Assembly: GCA_014874455.1 (NCBI GenBank)
Contig: JADBJL010000090.1
Location: 62,001 to 126,000, forward strand
Direction of reading: 5' to 3'
DNA from: Thermomicrobiaceae bacterium
Lineage (GTDB): Bacteria; Chloroflexota; Chloroflexia; Thermomicrobiales; Thermomicrobiaceae
Length of the DNA stretch: 64,000 nucleotides
The notes beneath the pieces are model-generated. The model worked only from the letters and a program-made list of their open reading frames with translations. It did no database searches and was not told the DNA's origin. The position numbers and the translations under genes are program-made. Positions 54,106-64,000 of this stretch are shown one piece after another; position 1 is the stretch's first letter, and each line of letters opens with the position of its first letter.

Positions 54106-55284
54106 GGCTCGCCTCTCCAGCTCCACGGCGACCACGTGCTGGTCGTGCAATCGCCAGAAGGCCATCCACCGCCCGTTCGGGGAGACCTCCCAGACCGAGT
54201 TGAGCACTTGCCCTGGAAGCGGGACTGTGCGCAGCCGCTCGCCGCTGCGTGCGTCGAGGAGCACGAGCGCGTCTGGATGGTCGCCTTCTCCGGGGTCGAG
54301 GAGCCAGAGAGCGTCCCCGCTACCAGCCCAGCGGAACCCGGCAGCGACCGGTAAGCGCCAGCTCTCTCGCGACGCGAGGTCGAGGATCCACAGTCCATCG
54401 CCACCCGGTTCGCCGCTGAAGGCCTGCACGTACCCGAGTCGACGCCCGTCCGGTGAGAGGCGCACGTTATACAGGAACGTGCCCCTGACCAGGATGTCGA
54501 CGGCGCCAGACTGTACGTTCACCAGCCAGATGCCCGGCTGCTCTCCTCCTGGAGAGCGTGCCGCAACGAGCAGCCGCTGGCTGTCGGGCAACCAGGTGAG
54601 ACTGGCGGCCTGGAGTTCGAGGAGCGCTCGTCGCTCCCCGGTCGCGAGCTCCGCCACCCACAAGCGTCTCACCCGGTTGACTGAGGAACTTGGCGTCCGC
54701 ACCGGCAGCCGCTCGAGCCAGGCGAGCCACCGGCCATCAGGGGATGGCCAGCTCAGCGCCCCACCGGTCGGCACGACCGCCAGCTCATTCCCCTCCAGAT
54801 CCACGACCGTCGTCCGCTGCTCCGGCGTATCGGGGAGGGCCACGATCCCCGCAGGCGAGGGGAGACCGAAGCGGGACGCGAGGAAACGGCGCTCACCGCC
54901 GGGTAGCGTGACCAGCCAGGCGCCCGCTGGCGCCTCAGGGCGCGTGTCGTAGACCAGCAGGCGCGCGTCGTCGACCCACGCCAGGAGACCGCAGCAGGTA
55001 GCGACTTCCATCTCAGAACCGGTCGTGCTCACTCGAGCTGTCGGACTCGGTGGGACGATCGCTGCAGCCGCCAGGGCTGGTGTCGAGCTGGTCATCGGCG
55101 AAGGTCGCGGGGTCGGGGGTGATCCTGCGGTCGGGGTATCGGTGACCTCGACACGTGTCGGCTCCGGCGACGCTGTGACACGCCGCGGTACCGTCGTCGC
55201 TGGCGCCACGCCATGAGACGCGCGACAGCCGATGACCAGCACCGTCAGCCAGAGCACAAAGAGAGCATATCGAAGCCGGCTCAT
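54094..55284 (-). CDS. lipoprotein with TolB/WD40-like beta-propeller
   Basis: 396 aa. The signal peptide LFVLWLTVLVIGC gives a lipobox with Cys20, so it should be anchored outside the membrane. A Pro/Thr/Ser-rich spacer (about 25-85) precedes six or so propeller blades of the TolB/WD40 type: SPDGRWLAW, WLPDSQRLLVAA, RLSPDGRRLGYVQ, DALWLLDPG, VSPNGRWMAFW. No enzymatic motif is seen. The ATG at 55284 places the signal peptide correctly; it follows the M23 peptidase by 13 bases, and both are probably surface proteins in one operon. Confidence 0.82.
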   Translation of the reverse strand: MSRLRYALFVLWLTVLVIGCRASHGVAPATTVPRRVTASPEPTRVEVTDTPTAGSPPTPRPSPMTSSTPALAAAAIVPPSPTARVSTTGSEMEVATCCGLLAWVDDARLLVYDTRPEAPAGAWLVTLPGGERRFLASRFGLPSPAGIVALPDTPEQRTTVVDLEGNELAVVPTGGALSWPSPDGRWLAWLERLPVRTPSSSVNRVRRLWVAELATGERRALLELQAASLTWLPDSQRLLVAARSPGGEQPGIWLVNVQSGAVDILVRGTFLYNVRLSPDGRRLGYVQAFSGEPGGDGLWILDLASRESWRLPVAAGFRWAGSGDALWLLDPGEGDHPDALVLLDARSGERLRTVPLPGQVLNSVWEVSPNGRWMAFWRLHDQHVVAVELERRASGT

Positions 55285-55297
55285 CTCCGATCCGTGC

Positions 55298-56011
55298 CTA
55301 CCGGGGCGGCCAGGCGTCAGGGTAGGCATTCAGCGCTGGCCCCCCGAACCTGACCTCCGGCTGATCCCACGGCGTACGCCACCGGTGAGGCTCCTCATAG
55401 GCGAGCGCGAACTGCGTCCCATCGGTTCCCAGGCCCAGCGTGATTCCGCGCCAATCGGCATCGATGAGGGACACAGGGTTGAACGCCAGGCGCATGGTGC
55501 GGTCGCGGATCTCGAGATGCAGGTGCGGCGCGCGGTCGCACGCCGGGCTAGCCGGGTCACCGACCACGCCGACAGGGTCGCCGCGCTGCACGCGCTGGCC
55601 CGCAGCCAGCGAAGAGCGCTGGCCGAGATGCCCGTAGAGCGACCGGTAACCGTTCGGATGCTCGATGACCACGTTGTGCGGCGCAGAACCGTATGGCCCA
55701 TCGACGGCGACGACCACGCCCTCGCCGATCGCGACTACCGGAGTACCACAGGGAGCGGCGAAGTCGACACCGAAGTGCAGACCCTGTCCTGCGCTGTACA
55801 GGTCTTCACGGTTGCGGTAGGCCCACACGGTGTTGCCGTAGAACTGGGTCACGAACCAGGTCGACGGCCCAGGCGGCGACATGAAGGGCAGTCCGAACGG
55901 TCGCTGGGCGGCAGCCGGCCGTGCCGATCCCAATATCATCAGGCCGCCGAGGCAGATCCACGTGAGGAGGAAGCCGGCTCGCGCTACATGACGGCGACGA
56001 ACCTGACGCAT
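55298..56011 (-). CDS. secreted M23/LytM metallopeptidase
   Basis: 237 aa with an Arg-rich start and a signal peptide (about 1-36, ending near PAAAQ). The LytM domain has zinc ligands His79 and Asp83 (HFGVDF) and His165 (HLHLE), with the catalytic His128 in YGHLG. M23 enzymes cut peptidoglycan cross-bridges or act as amidase activators, and all active residues are present here. The C-terminal 50 residues are extra. GGGGAGAAG directly precedes the ATG. Upstream of the lipoprotein gene in the same operon. Confidence 0.9.
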   Translation of the reverse strand: MRQVRRRHVARAGFLLTWICLGGLMILGSARPAAAQRPFGLPFMSPPGPSTWFVTQFYGNTVWAYRNREDLYSAGQGLHFGVDFAAPCGTPVVAIGEGVVVAVDGPYGSAPHNVVIEHPNGYRSLYGHLGQRSSLAAGQRVQRGDPVGVVGDPASPACDRAPHLHLEIRDRTMRLAFNPVSLIDADWRGITLGLGTDGTQFALAYEEPHRWRTPWDQPEVRFGGPALNAYPDAWPPR

Positions 56012-56233
56012 CTTCTCCCCGACTCCCTCAAGAACTCAAATCACCCGAGCACAAGAGACCATACCACAGCACGCACGCGAGTCCCCTGTCCGCCCCTCTC
56101 ACGGCGTAGAATCGAACTGCCCGGCAGCCTGGGCGTCACGCGGAGAGGGTAGCGAGGAGACTCCACCTCTTTTCTGAGGGTGCAGACGGGGCGACTATCA
56201 CTGTAGGCGTCACACGAAGCTGGAGAGCGCAGG

Positions 56234-57301
56234 GTGCTCATCGTCCTCGGGGGCGACAACCGGCTGGCGATCGACGAGCGGGTGCGCGAGCTACGCGTCC
56301 AGTACGACCCGAACGGGTTTGCGACCAGCATGTTCTCGATGCCGGACTCCAGCATCGAGGCGGTTCGCGGCGCCTGCCTCTCCCCAGGTTTCTTCGGCTC
56401 TACCAGGTTGGTTATCGTCTACGACCTCGTAGTCTCGACCACCAGCCAGCGCTCGGGTCGACAGGCCGCGACGCTGCCACCGGCGCTGGCGGAGCTGCTG
56501 CGCGACTTGCCGGAGTCCACCGTCCTGGTGCTGGTCGAGCGCGCCCTCGATCAGACGAGTGCGAGCACGATCCAGCGTGCCGCGCCGACCGCCATCGTCG
56601 AGCGGTATCCCACGCCTCGCGGTGCCGAGCTGGTCGAGTGGACGGTGCGGCGCGCTCGCACGCATGGAGCCAGCATCGAGCGCGAGGTCGCGATAAGACT
56701 ACTCGAGGCGCTCTTCCCAGCCACCTGGCAGCGCCCGGCTCGCGGCGAAGACCTGCCGCCCGACCTCTACCGGCTCGATCAGGAACTCGCAAAGCTCGCC
56801 GTGGCGGCACAGCCTGAAAGCACCATTACCGCCGCGCTGGTGGCCGACCTGGTCGTCAGCGAGGAAGCCGGAGACGACTGGGCGCTGGCCGATGCGCTCG
56901 CCAAGGGGGACGCGGAAGCTGCGATCAGGGAGCTGGAGCGGGCGCTGGCGCGGGGGGCCCAGCCGGAAGTCGTGCTCGGCCAGCTTGTCAGCCACTACGA
57001 GCCCTATGTGGCGCTCGTGAGCGCTCCGGGAGATCCGATCGAGCCGATCGCGGAGAAGACCGGACTCAGCGAGGGACGGCTCCGGCGGGGCCAGCGAGCT
57101 GCCTCGGGGCTCGATCGCGCTGCCGTCGCCGAGGCGCTGGGCTGGTTGCGCCGCCTCGATGCGGCGGTCAAACTCGGGCAGGCTGAACTTACGGACAGCC
57201 TTCCAGCCGTCGTGCAGCGCCTGGCCCAGCTCTCGGCAACACGAAACAGCGCGACGAGTTCATCTCGTCGCGCCTCGAAGTCGAACCTGAACCGCTCCTA
57301 G
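56234..57301 (+). CDS. holA: DNA polymerase III delta subunit
   Basis: Clamp-loader subunit that opens the beta clamp. The 355-aa protein shows the AAA+-like three-domain pattern without a P-loop: [30 protein letters not shown] and a helical C-terminal collar part ([16 protein letters not shown]). GTG start at 56234. The last residues overlap, tail to tail, rpsT by four bases, the common holA-rpsT adjacency. The 3' end also carries the rpsT terminator hairpin, which encodes a basic Ser/Arg-rich tail. Confidence 0.9.
   Translation: MLIVLGGDNRLAIDERVRELRVQYDPNGFATSMFSMPDSSIEAVRGACLSPGFFGSTRLVIVYDLVVSTTSQRSGRQAATLPPALAELLRDLPESTVLVLVERALDQTSASTIQRAAPTAIVERYPTPRGAELVEWTVRRARTHGASIEREVAIRLLEALFPATWQRPARGEDLPPDLYRLDQELAKLAVAAQPESTITAALVADLVVSEEAGDDWALADALAKGDAEAAIRELERALARGAQPEVVLGQLVSHYEPYVALVSAPGDPIEPIAEKTGLSEGRLRRGQRAASGLDRAAVAEALGWLRRLDAAVKLGQAELTDSLPAVVQRLAQLSATRNSATSSSRRASKSNLNRS
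57249..57273 (-). terminator. rpsT intrinsic terminator within the 3' end of holA
   Basis: GCGCGACGAG and CTCGTCGCGC form a perfect 10-bp stem with a 5-base loop; on the minus strand it is followed by TGTTTCGTGTT. It lies 24 bases past the rpsT stop, inside holA coding sequence. Confidence 0.72.
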
Positions 57302-57588
57302 GCCTGTGCCGCCTCCAGCCGCGCCTTGACCAGCCGGTTGAACTTCTTCATCAGGCGCGACTTGCGCCGGGCGGCGTTGTTCTTGTGGATGATCCCCTTG
57401 ATGGCGGCGCGGTCGAGCGTGCTGATCGCATCTCCGATCGCGCGGGCGGCCGCCTCCAGATCACTGGCCGCCATCAGCTTTTCGGCCTTCTTGATATACG
57501 TACGGGCGGCCGAGCGGTACACGCGGTTGCGCAGCCGGCGCTTCTCGGCCTGCCTGGCACGCTTCGCGGCGGATTTCGTATTCGGCAA
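57298..57588 (-). CDS. rpsT: 30S ribosomal protein S20, TTG start
   Basis: 96-aa primary 16S rRNA-binding protein. The start is TTG (the minus strand reads TTG CCG AAT ACG AAA), giving the standard [17 protein letters not shown] beginning, with GGAGG eight bases upstream. It ends in the usual [13 protein letters not shown]-like tail with [14 protein letters not shown] upstream. A non-ATG start in rpsT is known from E. coli, where it takes part in autoregulation. Convergent with holA. Confidence 0.95.
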   Translation of the reverse strand: MPNTKSAAKRARQAEKRRLRNRVYRSAARTYIKKAEKLMAASDLEAAARAIGDAISTLDRAAIKGIIHKNNAARRKSRLMKKFNRLVKARLEAAQA

Positions 57589-57807
57589 AGCTCACTACCT
57601 CCCTATGTGCTGCCACGCACGCTCAGGAGCGAACGAACTCACCTGTCGATACTACCAGATCCGCACCGGCAACGGCAAACGAGGCGTGCCCGAACGGGGC
57701 GCTCGCACCTTCAGTGCAGCAGTTTGTCGCGGAGCGGCGGAACGCGACGGCGCAGCCGTCAGAGCGCGGCGGACGGTGTCCTCTGAACATAGCCGCACTC
57801 TACCTCC

Positions 57808-57837
57808 GTGACACCCTTCTCCACGGGCTCCTACAAT
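57808..57837 (+). promoter_or_regulatory. murJ promoter, GTGACA-18-TACAAT, leaderless
   Basis: GTGACA (57808-57813) and TACAAT (57832-57837), spacing 18. The GTG start of murJ lies seven bases past the -10 and has no Shine-Dalgarno site, so transcription would begin essentially at the start codon. Confidence 0.6.
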
Positions 57838-57844
57838 TCGGCCT

Positions 57845-59473
57845 GTGAGCGACGCGACGCCTGGGCAAACCCGGGAATTGACCACGATCGAGAGCAGTAC
57901 CACCCGCGGCGTGGCCGGGAACGCCGCCATCGTCGCGGCTGCCTTCGTGCTGAGCCGCGTGCTCGGCCTGGTTCGCGAGATCCTGATCGCGGCCCGCTTC
58001 GGCACCGGCCCCGACTACGACGCCTACGTGGCGGCCTTCCGCATCCCCGATCTCCTCTTCCTCGTGGTGATGAGCGGCGCCTTCGGCTCCGCGTTCATCC
58101 CGGTCTTCGGCGGGCTGCTGGCTCGCGGCGACCGGGCACGCGCCTGGCGGCTCGCTAATACCGTCCTCACGCTGGCGCTCGTCATGCTCGCGGTCGCTTC
58201 TCTGCTCACCTTCTTGCTCGCCGGCTGGCTGATCCGCACGCTGGTCGCCCCCGGTCTCGCCCCGCCACAGCAAGAGCTCGCCACCGACCTCACCCGTTTG
58301 CTTCTGCTCTCCCCGCTCCTCCTCGGCCTCGGGGCGGCCGGGAAGGGCATGCTCGAGGCGCAGAACGCCTTCACGGTCGCTGCCCTCGCGCCGGTGCTCT
58401 ACAACCTCGGCATCATCCTGGGCGCGCTGTTCCTGGCCCCCTCCTACGGCCCGTTCGGCCTGGCCATCGGTGTCATCGGCGGCGCGCTCGGGCACGCTGG
58501 TATCCAGTTCCTCGAGCTGCTGCGCCGCGGCTGGCGTTTCGCCCCCACGCTGGATCTTCGCACCGAGGGGCTGGGCCAGGTCGGCCGCCTGATGGCGCCG
58601 CGCATCCTGGGCCAGGCCGCCTTTCAGATCAACATGATCGTGTTGACCAACTTCGCCTCCCGGCTGGGCGAACGGCACGTCTCCGCGCTGAACTACGCCT
58701 TCCAGCTCTTCATGCTACCGCACGGCGTGCTCGCGCTCAGCCTCTCGACCGTGATCTTCCCGCTGATGACACGCCAGTTCGCCGTGGGGGATCTCCATGG
58801 CATGCGCCGGACGTTCCAGCAGGCGCTCTCCCCGCTGCTCTTCCTGACCATCCCGGCGACGCTCGGGTTGCTCCTGTTCCGCACCAGCATCGTGCAGGTA
58901 CTGTTCCAGTTCGGCGCCTTCTCAGCCTCATCGACCGAGCTGGTCGCCGCCGCGCTCGGCTATTTCGCCCCCGGCCTCGTCGCCTTCGCGGTCGTGGAGG
59001 CCGTCACCCGCGTCTTCTACGCCATGCACGATACGCTGACGCCGGTGCTGGCGGCGGTCACCACCATCGCCGCCAACATCGCGTTGAGCTGGCTGTTGAT
59101 GCCCTCCCTCGGCCATCGCGGCCTGGCTCTCAGCCTCTCGCTCACCACCACCCTGGAGATGACGATCCTCCTGCTGGTGCTACGGCGCCGTCTCGGCGGC
59201 TTCGGAGCTGGCCTCTTCGGATCGCTGGCCCGGATGCTGGCAGCCGCAGCGGTGATGGCCCTCCCCTCTTGGTGGCTGGCCGGCCCGCTGGCACTTGCCA
59301 CCGACCCGTCCACCGGCCGTTCCCCTAGCCAGCTTCTCGCCTTCGCCTATACGCTAGCCGCTGTTGCCGCCAGCTACTTCGTGGCCGCACGCAGCCTCGG
59401 CATCGCCGAGCCGCACCAGTTCCTGCAGCGCCTCGGAGGCGCGAGGCGAACCCCTTCGAGCAGCCCGGACTGA
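57845..59473 (+). CDS. murJ: lipid II flippase MurJ
   Basis: 542-aa, 14-helix MOP-family protein moving lipid II across the membrane. Signature segments: [47 protein letters not shown], and [25 protein letters not shown], all standard MurJ. The GTG start at 57845 is leaderless by the promoter found. The cytoplasmic N-terminal 25 residues are hydrophilic. It belongs with the SEDS/PBP pair at 41-44 kb functionally though not in position. Confidence 0.93.
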   Translation: MSDATPGQTRELTTIESSTTRGVAGNAAIVAAAFVLSRVLGLVREILIAARFGTGPDYDAYVAAFRIPDLLFLVVMSGAFGSAFIPVFGGLLARGDRARAWRLANTVLTLALVMLAVASLLTFLLAGWLIRTLVAPGLAPPQQELATDLTRLLLLSPLLLGLGAAGKGMLEAQNAFTVAALAPVLYNLGIILGALFLAPSYGPFGLAIGVIGGALGHAGIQFLELLRRGWRFAPTLDLRTEGLGQVGRLMAPRILGQAAFQINMIVLTNFASRLGERHVSALNYAFQLFMLPHGVLALSLSTVIFPLMTRQFAVGDLHGMRRTFQQALSPLLFLTIPATLGLLLFRTSIVQVLFQFGAFSASSTELVAAALGYFAPGLVAFAVVEAVTRVFYAMHDTLTPVLAAVTTIAANIALSWLLMPSLGHRGLALSLSLTTTLEMTILLLVLRRRLGGFGAGLFGSLARMLAAAAVMALPSWWLAGPLALATDPSTGRSPSQLLAFAYTLAAVAASYFVAARSLGIAEPHQFLQRLGGARRTPSSSPD

Positions 59474-59534
59474 GCGCAGGCGCGACAGATATACTTGCAA
59501 GGTGACGCCGAATGCGGCGCGTTCGAAGGACGCT

Positions 59535-61363
<1,829 letters not shown>

Positions 61364-61367
<4 letters not shown>

Positions 61368-62758
61368 GCGCGACCGCGGACATCACGATCGTCGGGTTGG
61401 GCCCGGGACGAGCCGACCTTCTCACGTCGGAGGCCCGTGAGGCCTTGCGAGCAGGTCGAGTCTTCCTGCGGACGCGCCGGCATCCGACTGTGGACGAGCT
61501 GCCTGAAGCCAGCGCTTGGCCCTCCTTCGACGAGTTCTACGAGCGAGCGAACCGTTTCGAGGAGGTCTACCAGGGGATCGTCGAGTCGCTGCTCAGCGAG
61601 GCAGCGCGCGGGCCGCTGGTCTATGCCGTGCCCGGACACCCGCTGGTCGGCGAGACGCCGACACGCCTCATCCTGCAGCAGGCTCCCGAACGGGGTCTGA
61701 GCGTGCGAATCGTGCCCGGGTTGAGCTTCGTCGATGTGGCGTTGCCGCTACTCGGGGTCGACGCGCTGAGCGAGAACCTGCAGGTGGTGGACGCGCTGGA
61801 ACTCGTCGCCTGCGTCGAGCGCGAGCCGTTCTCCGGCGGGAGCTGGCCGCTCTCGCCGCTCCGGCCAGCGCTGGTCGGCCAGATCTATAGCCGGCTGATC
61901 GCTGGCGAGGTCAAGCTGGCGCTGTTCCGGCTCTACTCCGAGGACTGGCCAGTGACGCTGATCCAGGCAGCCGGAACCGCCGAGGCGGCCGCCAGGCAGA
62001 TCTCACTCTACGAGCTCGACCACCAGGAAGTCGACCATGTGACTGCCCTGTACCTGCCCGCGGTGCCGGTCGAGCGGGCCCAGACCGTCGACGCCCTGCA
62101 GCAGATCGTGGCACGCCTGCGGGCGCCCGGTGGGTGCCCCTGGGATCGAGAGCAGACCCACCGTACGCTCCTTCGCCACCTCATCGAGGAGGCCTACGAG
62201 GTCGCCGACGCCATCGAGTCTGGCGACCCCGAGGCGCTGCGCGACGAGCTGGGCGACTACCTGCTCCAGGCGCTGATGCACGCCCAGATCGCCGAGGAAG
62301 CGGGCAACTTCACCCTGGAAGAGGTCGCGGGCCACGAGATCCGCAAGCTGGTGCGGCGACATCCCCACGTCTTCGGCGATACCTTGGCGGAGACGGCCGG
62401 AGCCGTCCTGGCGAACTGGGAGCGGATCAAGCAGGCGGAGCGAGCCGAGCGCGGGGAAGCCGAAGAGCACCCGCTGGGACGCATACCTGCGGCGATGCCG
62501 GCGCTGGCCAGGGCCCAGACGCTGATCCGGCGAGCGCGCCGGCACGGTCTCGAAGCGATCCCCTCAGACACACTGGCCTACTGGCGATCCGTGCTCCCCG
62601 ACGGTAACGTGACCGAGGAGAGGCTCGCGGTCGCGCTGGCGGCGCTCTGCGCGCTGGCCCAGGAGGCGGGCCTCGACGCCGAGCAGGCCCTGCGACGGTG
62701 GACGCTCGCAAGCGAGGCCCGCCTGCGCGGAGACCTGCCGCCTGCGAGCGACCGCTGA
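61364..62758 (+). CDS. tetrapyrrole-methylase-like/MazG fusion nucleotide pyrophosphohydrolase
   Basis: 464 aa, YabN-type fusion. N-terminal half (about 1-230) is a SAM-binding tetrapyrrole methylase fold ([40 protein letters not shown]), and the C-terminal half is MazG ([45 protein letters not shown]), which hydrolyses (d)NTPs to NMP plus PPi with magnesium. The GTG start overlaps the lepA stop by four bases. Whether the methylase half is active is not known in this family. MazG Glu and Asp ligands appear intact. Confidence 0.9.
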
Positions 62759-62809
62759 CCTGTGCAACACTCGTGGGGAATAAACTGGGTTCGAGGAGAG
62801 GGTGACAGC

Positions 62810-64000
62810 ATGGCGGAATCCCCAACGACGGTGCGAAGGCCCGGTGCCCGCGCCCACACCACCTGCGGAGAGCTCCGGCTCGGCGATGTCGGCCGCCTCG
62901 TAACACTCAAGGGCTGGGTGAACCGGCGGCGTGACCACGGCGGCTTGATCTTCCTCGACATGCGTGACCGCTACGGCATCACCCAGGTCATCGCCAACCC
63001 AGAGCACTCGCCAGAAGCGCACGCCGTCGCTGAGCGTGTCCGCGGCGAGTATGTGCTGGCGGTGACCGGGCGAGTGGTCGCTCGCCCCGAAGGAACTGTT
63101 AACCCTGCTTTGCCCACCGGCGAGATCGAGGTACTGGCCGAGCGGATCGAGATCCTTAACCCCTCCAAGCCGCTGCCCTTCCCGATCCACGAGGAGACGG
63201 AGGTCGACGAGTCGCTGCGGCTCGAGTTCCGCTACCTCGACCTGCGGCGCGAGCGCATGCAGCGCAACCTGATGCTGCGCCACCAGGTGACGCGCTTCAT
63301 CCGCCAGTACCTCGACGAGCGCGACTTCGTCGAGGTCGAGACGCCGATGCTGATCAAGAGCACGCCGGAAGGCGCGCGTGACTACGTCGTGCCCAGCCGG
63401 CTCTTCCCTGGGCACTTCTACGCGCTGCCCCAGTCACCGCAGCAGCTCAAGCAGCTCCTGATGGTCGCCGGCTTCGACCGCTACTACCAGATCGCGCGCT
63501 GCATGCGTGACGAGGACCTGCGTGCCGATCGCCAACCGGAGTTCACCCAGCTCGACCTCGAGATGTCGTTCGTCGATGTCGAGGACATCCTGGTTCTGAT
63601 CGAGGGACTCTACACCGAGCTCTTCGAGCGGTTCTCGAGCAAGCCGATCCTCCAGAAGCCATTCCCGCGGCTGACCTTCGCCGAGTCGATGTTCCGCTAC
63701 GGCAGCGACAAGCCGGACCTGCGGTTCGGCATGGAGATCGGTGACGTGACTGACCTCGTCGCCGGCAGCCAGTTCGCCGTCTTCGCCCGCGCCGTCGAGG
63801 ACGGCGGTGTCGTCCGCGGCCTGGTAGCGCCGGGCATGGCCAGCGCGCCGCGCCGCCAGACCGATGAGCTTACCGAACTCGCGCGCAGCTTCGGCGCCCG
63901 GGGGCTGGTCTGGCTGGCGCTGCAGCAGGATGAGGGTGAGCTGACCGCCCGGTCTCCAGTTGCGAAGTTCCTGAGTAGCGAGGAGATCAGCGGCATCGCC
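62810..64000 (+). CDS. aspS: aspartyl-tRNA synthetase, 3' truncated by window edge
   Basis: Charges tRNA-Asp (or both tRNA-Asp and tRNA-Asn if non-discriminating). It is absent from the ORF track because no stop occurs before the end. The ATG at 62810 with GAGGAGAGGG upstream opens the frame for 397 codons. The OB-fold ([19 protein letters not shown]), class II motif 2 ([22 protein letters not shown]), [10 protein letters not shown] and the GAD-domain insert ([11 protein letters not shown]) show the bacterial type; motif 3 lies beyond the window. Gap of 51 bases from the mazG fusion. Confidence 0.95.
   Translation, partial: MAESPTTVRRPGARAHTTCGELRLGDVGRLVTLKGWVNRRRDHGGLIFLDMRDRYGITQVIANPEHSPEAHAVAERVRGEYVLAVTGRVVARPEGTVNPALPTGEIEVLAERIEILNPSKPLPFPIHEETEVDESLRLEFRYLDLRRERMQRNLMLRHQVTRFIRQYLDERDFVEVETPMLIKSTPEGARDYVVPSRLFPGHFYALPQSPQQLKQLLMVAGFDRYYQIARCMRDEDLRADRQPEFTQLDLEMSFVDVEDILVLIEGLYTELFERFSSKPILQKPFPRLTFAESMFRYGSDKPDLRFGMEIGDVTDLVAGSQFAVFARAVEDGGVVRGLVAPGMASAPRRQTDELTELARSFGARGLVWLALQQDEGELTARSPVAKFLSSEEISGIA

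Noticed and set aside
56012-56233. possible regulatory RNA upstream of holA
   Set aside because: Some partial pairing is visible but no clear stem, promoter or known RNA motif; 222 bp with nothing I can support.

Overview
The window is a gene-dense, high-GC bacterial chromosome segment of about 58 protein genes on both strands, with no recognisable tRNA, rRNA, CRISPR array, insertion sequence or prophage. The gene content suggests a thermophilic member of the Chloroflexota, class Thermomicrobia (Thermomicrobium/Sphaerobacter type). This placement is inference from GC content, GTG/TTG start use, the very large DUF2298-type membrane proteins and the lack of outer-membrane (LPS/Lpt/Bam) genes; no search was run.

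Layout. 1-1.1 kb: 3' part of fabF. 1.1-2.8 kb: a repeat-bearing intergenic region, then the housekeeping sigma factor gene sigA (minus) with a clear TTGAAA-17-TATACT promoter. 3-5.2 kb: ruvC, tlyA and larB overlap or nearly touch. 5.1-9.9 kb: a minus-strand run of glycosyltransferase, pth, hbd, a CobO-like protein with a ruined ATP site, the B12-binding subunit of a methylmalonyl-CoA-type mutase, and meaB. 10-16 kb: tatA, a methyltransferase (minus), tgt, acylphosphatase, UDP-glucose dehydrogenase, acpS and nnr. 16.2-20.5 kb: an HTH regulator divergent from a two-subunit ABC exporter. 20.6-25 kb: an HU domain fused to an unknown tandem module, a WalJ-type metallo-beta-lactamase-fold protein, pgeF and a ThDP enzyme. 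25-27.3 kb: Ras-like GTPase, fmt and nfi in one minus-strand operon. 27.5-34.3 kb: two adjacent giant membrane proteins sharing a DUF2298-type core. 34.3-36.9 kb: infC-rpmI-rplT, an rRNA methyltransferase and a plain HU gene. 37-45.4 kb (minus): mtnP, a SEDS protein, a class B PBP, a minimal zincin, a membrane protein, gyrB and plsX. 45.5-54.1 kb: an exopolysaccharide/cell-surface glycan cluster. 54.1-56 kb: M23 peptidase and beta-propeller lipoprotein. 56.2-64 kb: holA, rpsT (minus), murJ, lepA, a mazG/methylase fusion and the 5' part of aspS.

How the parts work together. Ugd at 12.8 kb makes UDP-glucuronate, which the UXS-like enzyme at 47.7 kb can convert to UDP-xylose for the glycan cluster; that cluster holds two O-antigen-ligase-type polymerase/ligases, one GT4 glycosyltransferase, a Wzx-type flippase and an LPG-synthase-type membrane protein. 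Hbd, the B12 subunit, MeaB and the CobO-like protein form an acyl-CoA/B12 module. FtsW/RodA, PBP, MurJ, WalJ and the M23 peptidase serve the wall.

Most notable: the CobO-like protein lacking its P-loop, the HU fusion, the tandem giant DUF2298 proteins, the infC gene that can only start at a non-standard codon, the apparently leaderless promoters of the ABC exporter and murJ, and the divergent HTH/ABC promoter region with a candidate operator. I found no clearly new defence or mobile system.
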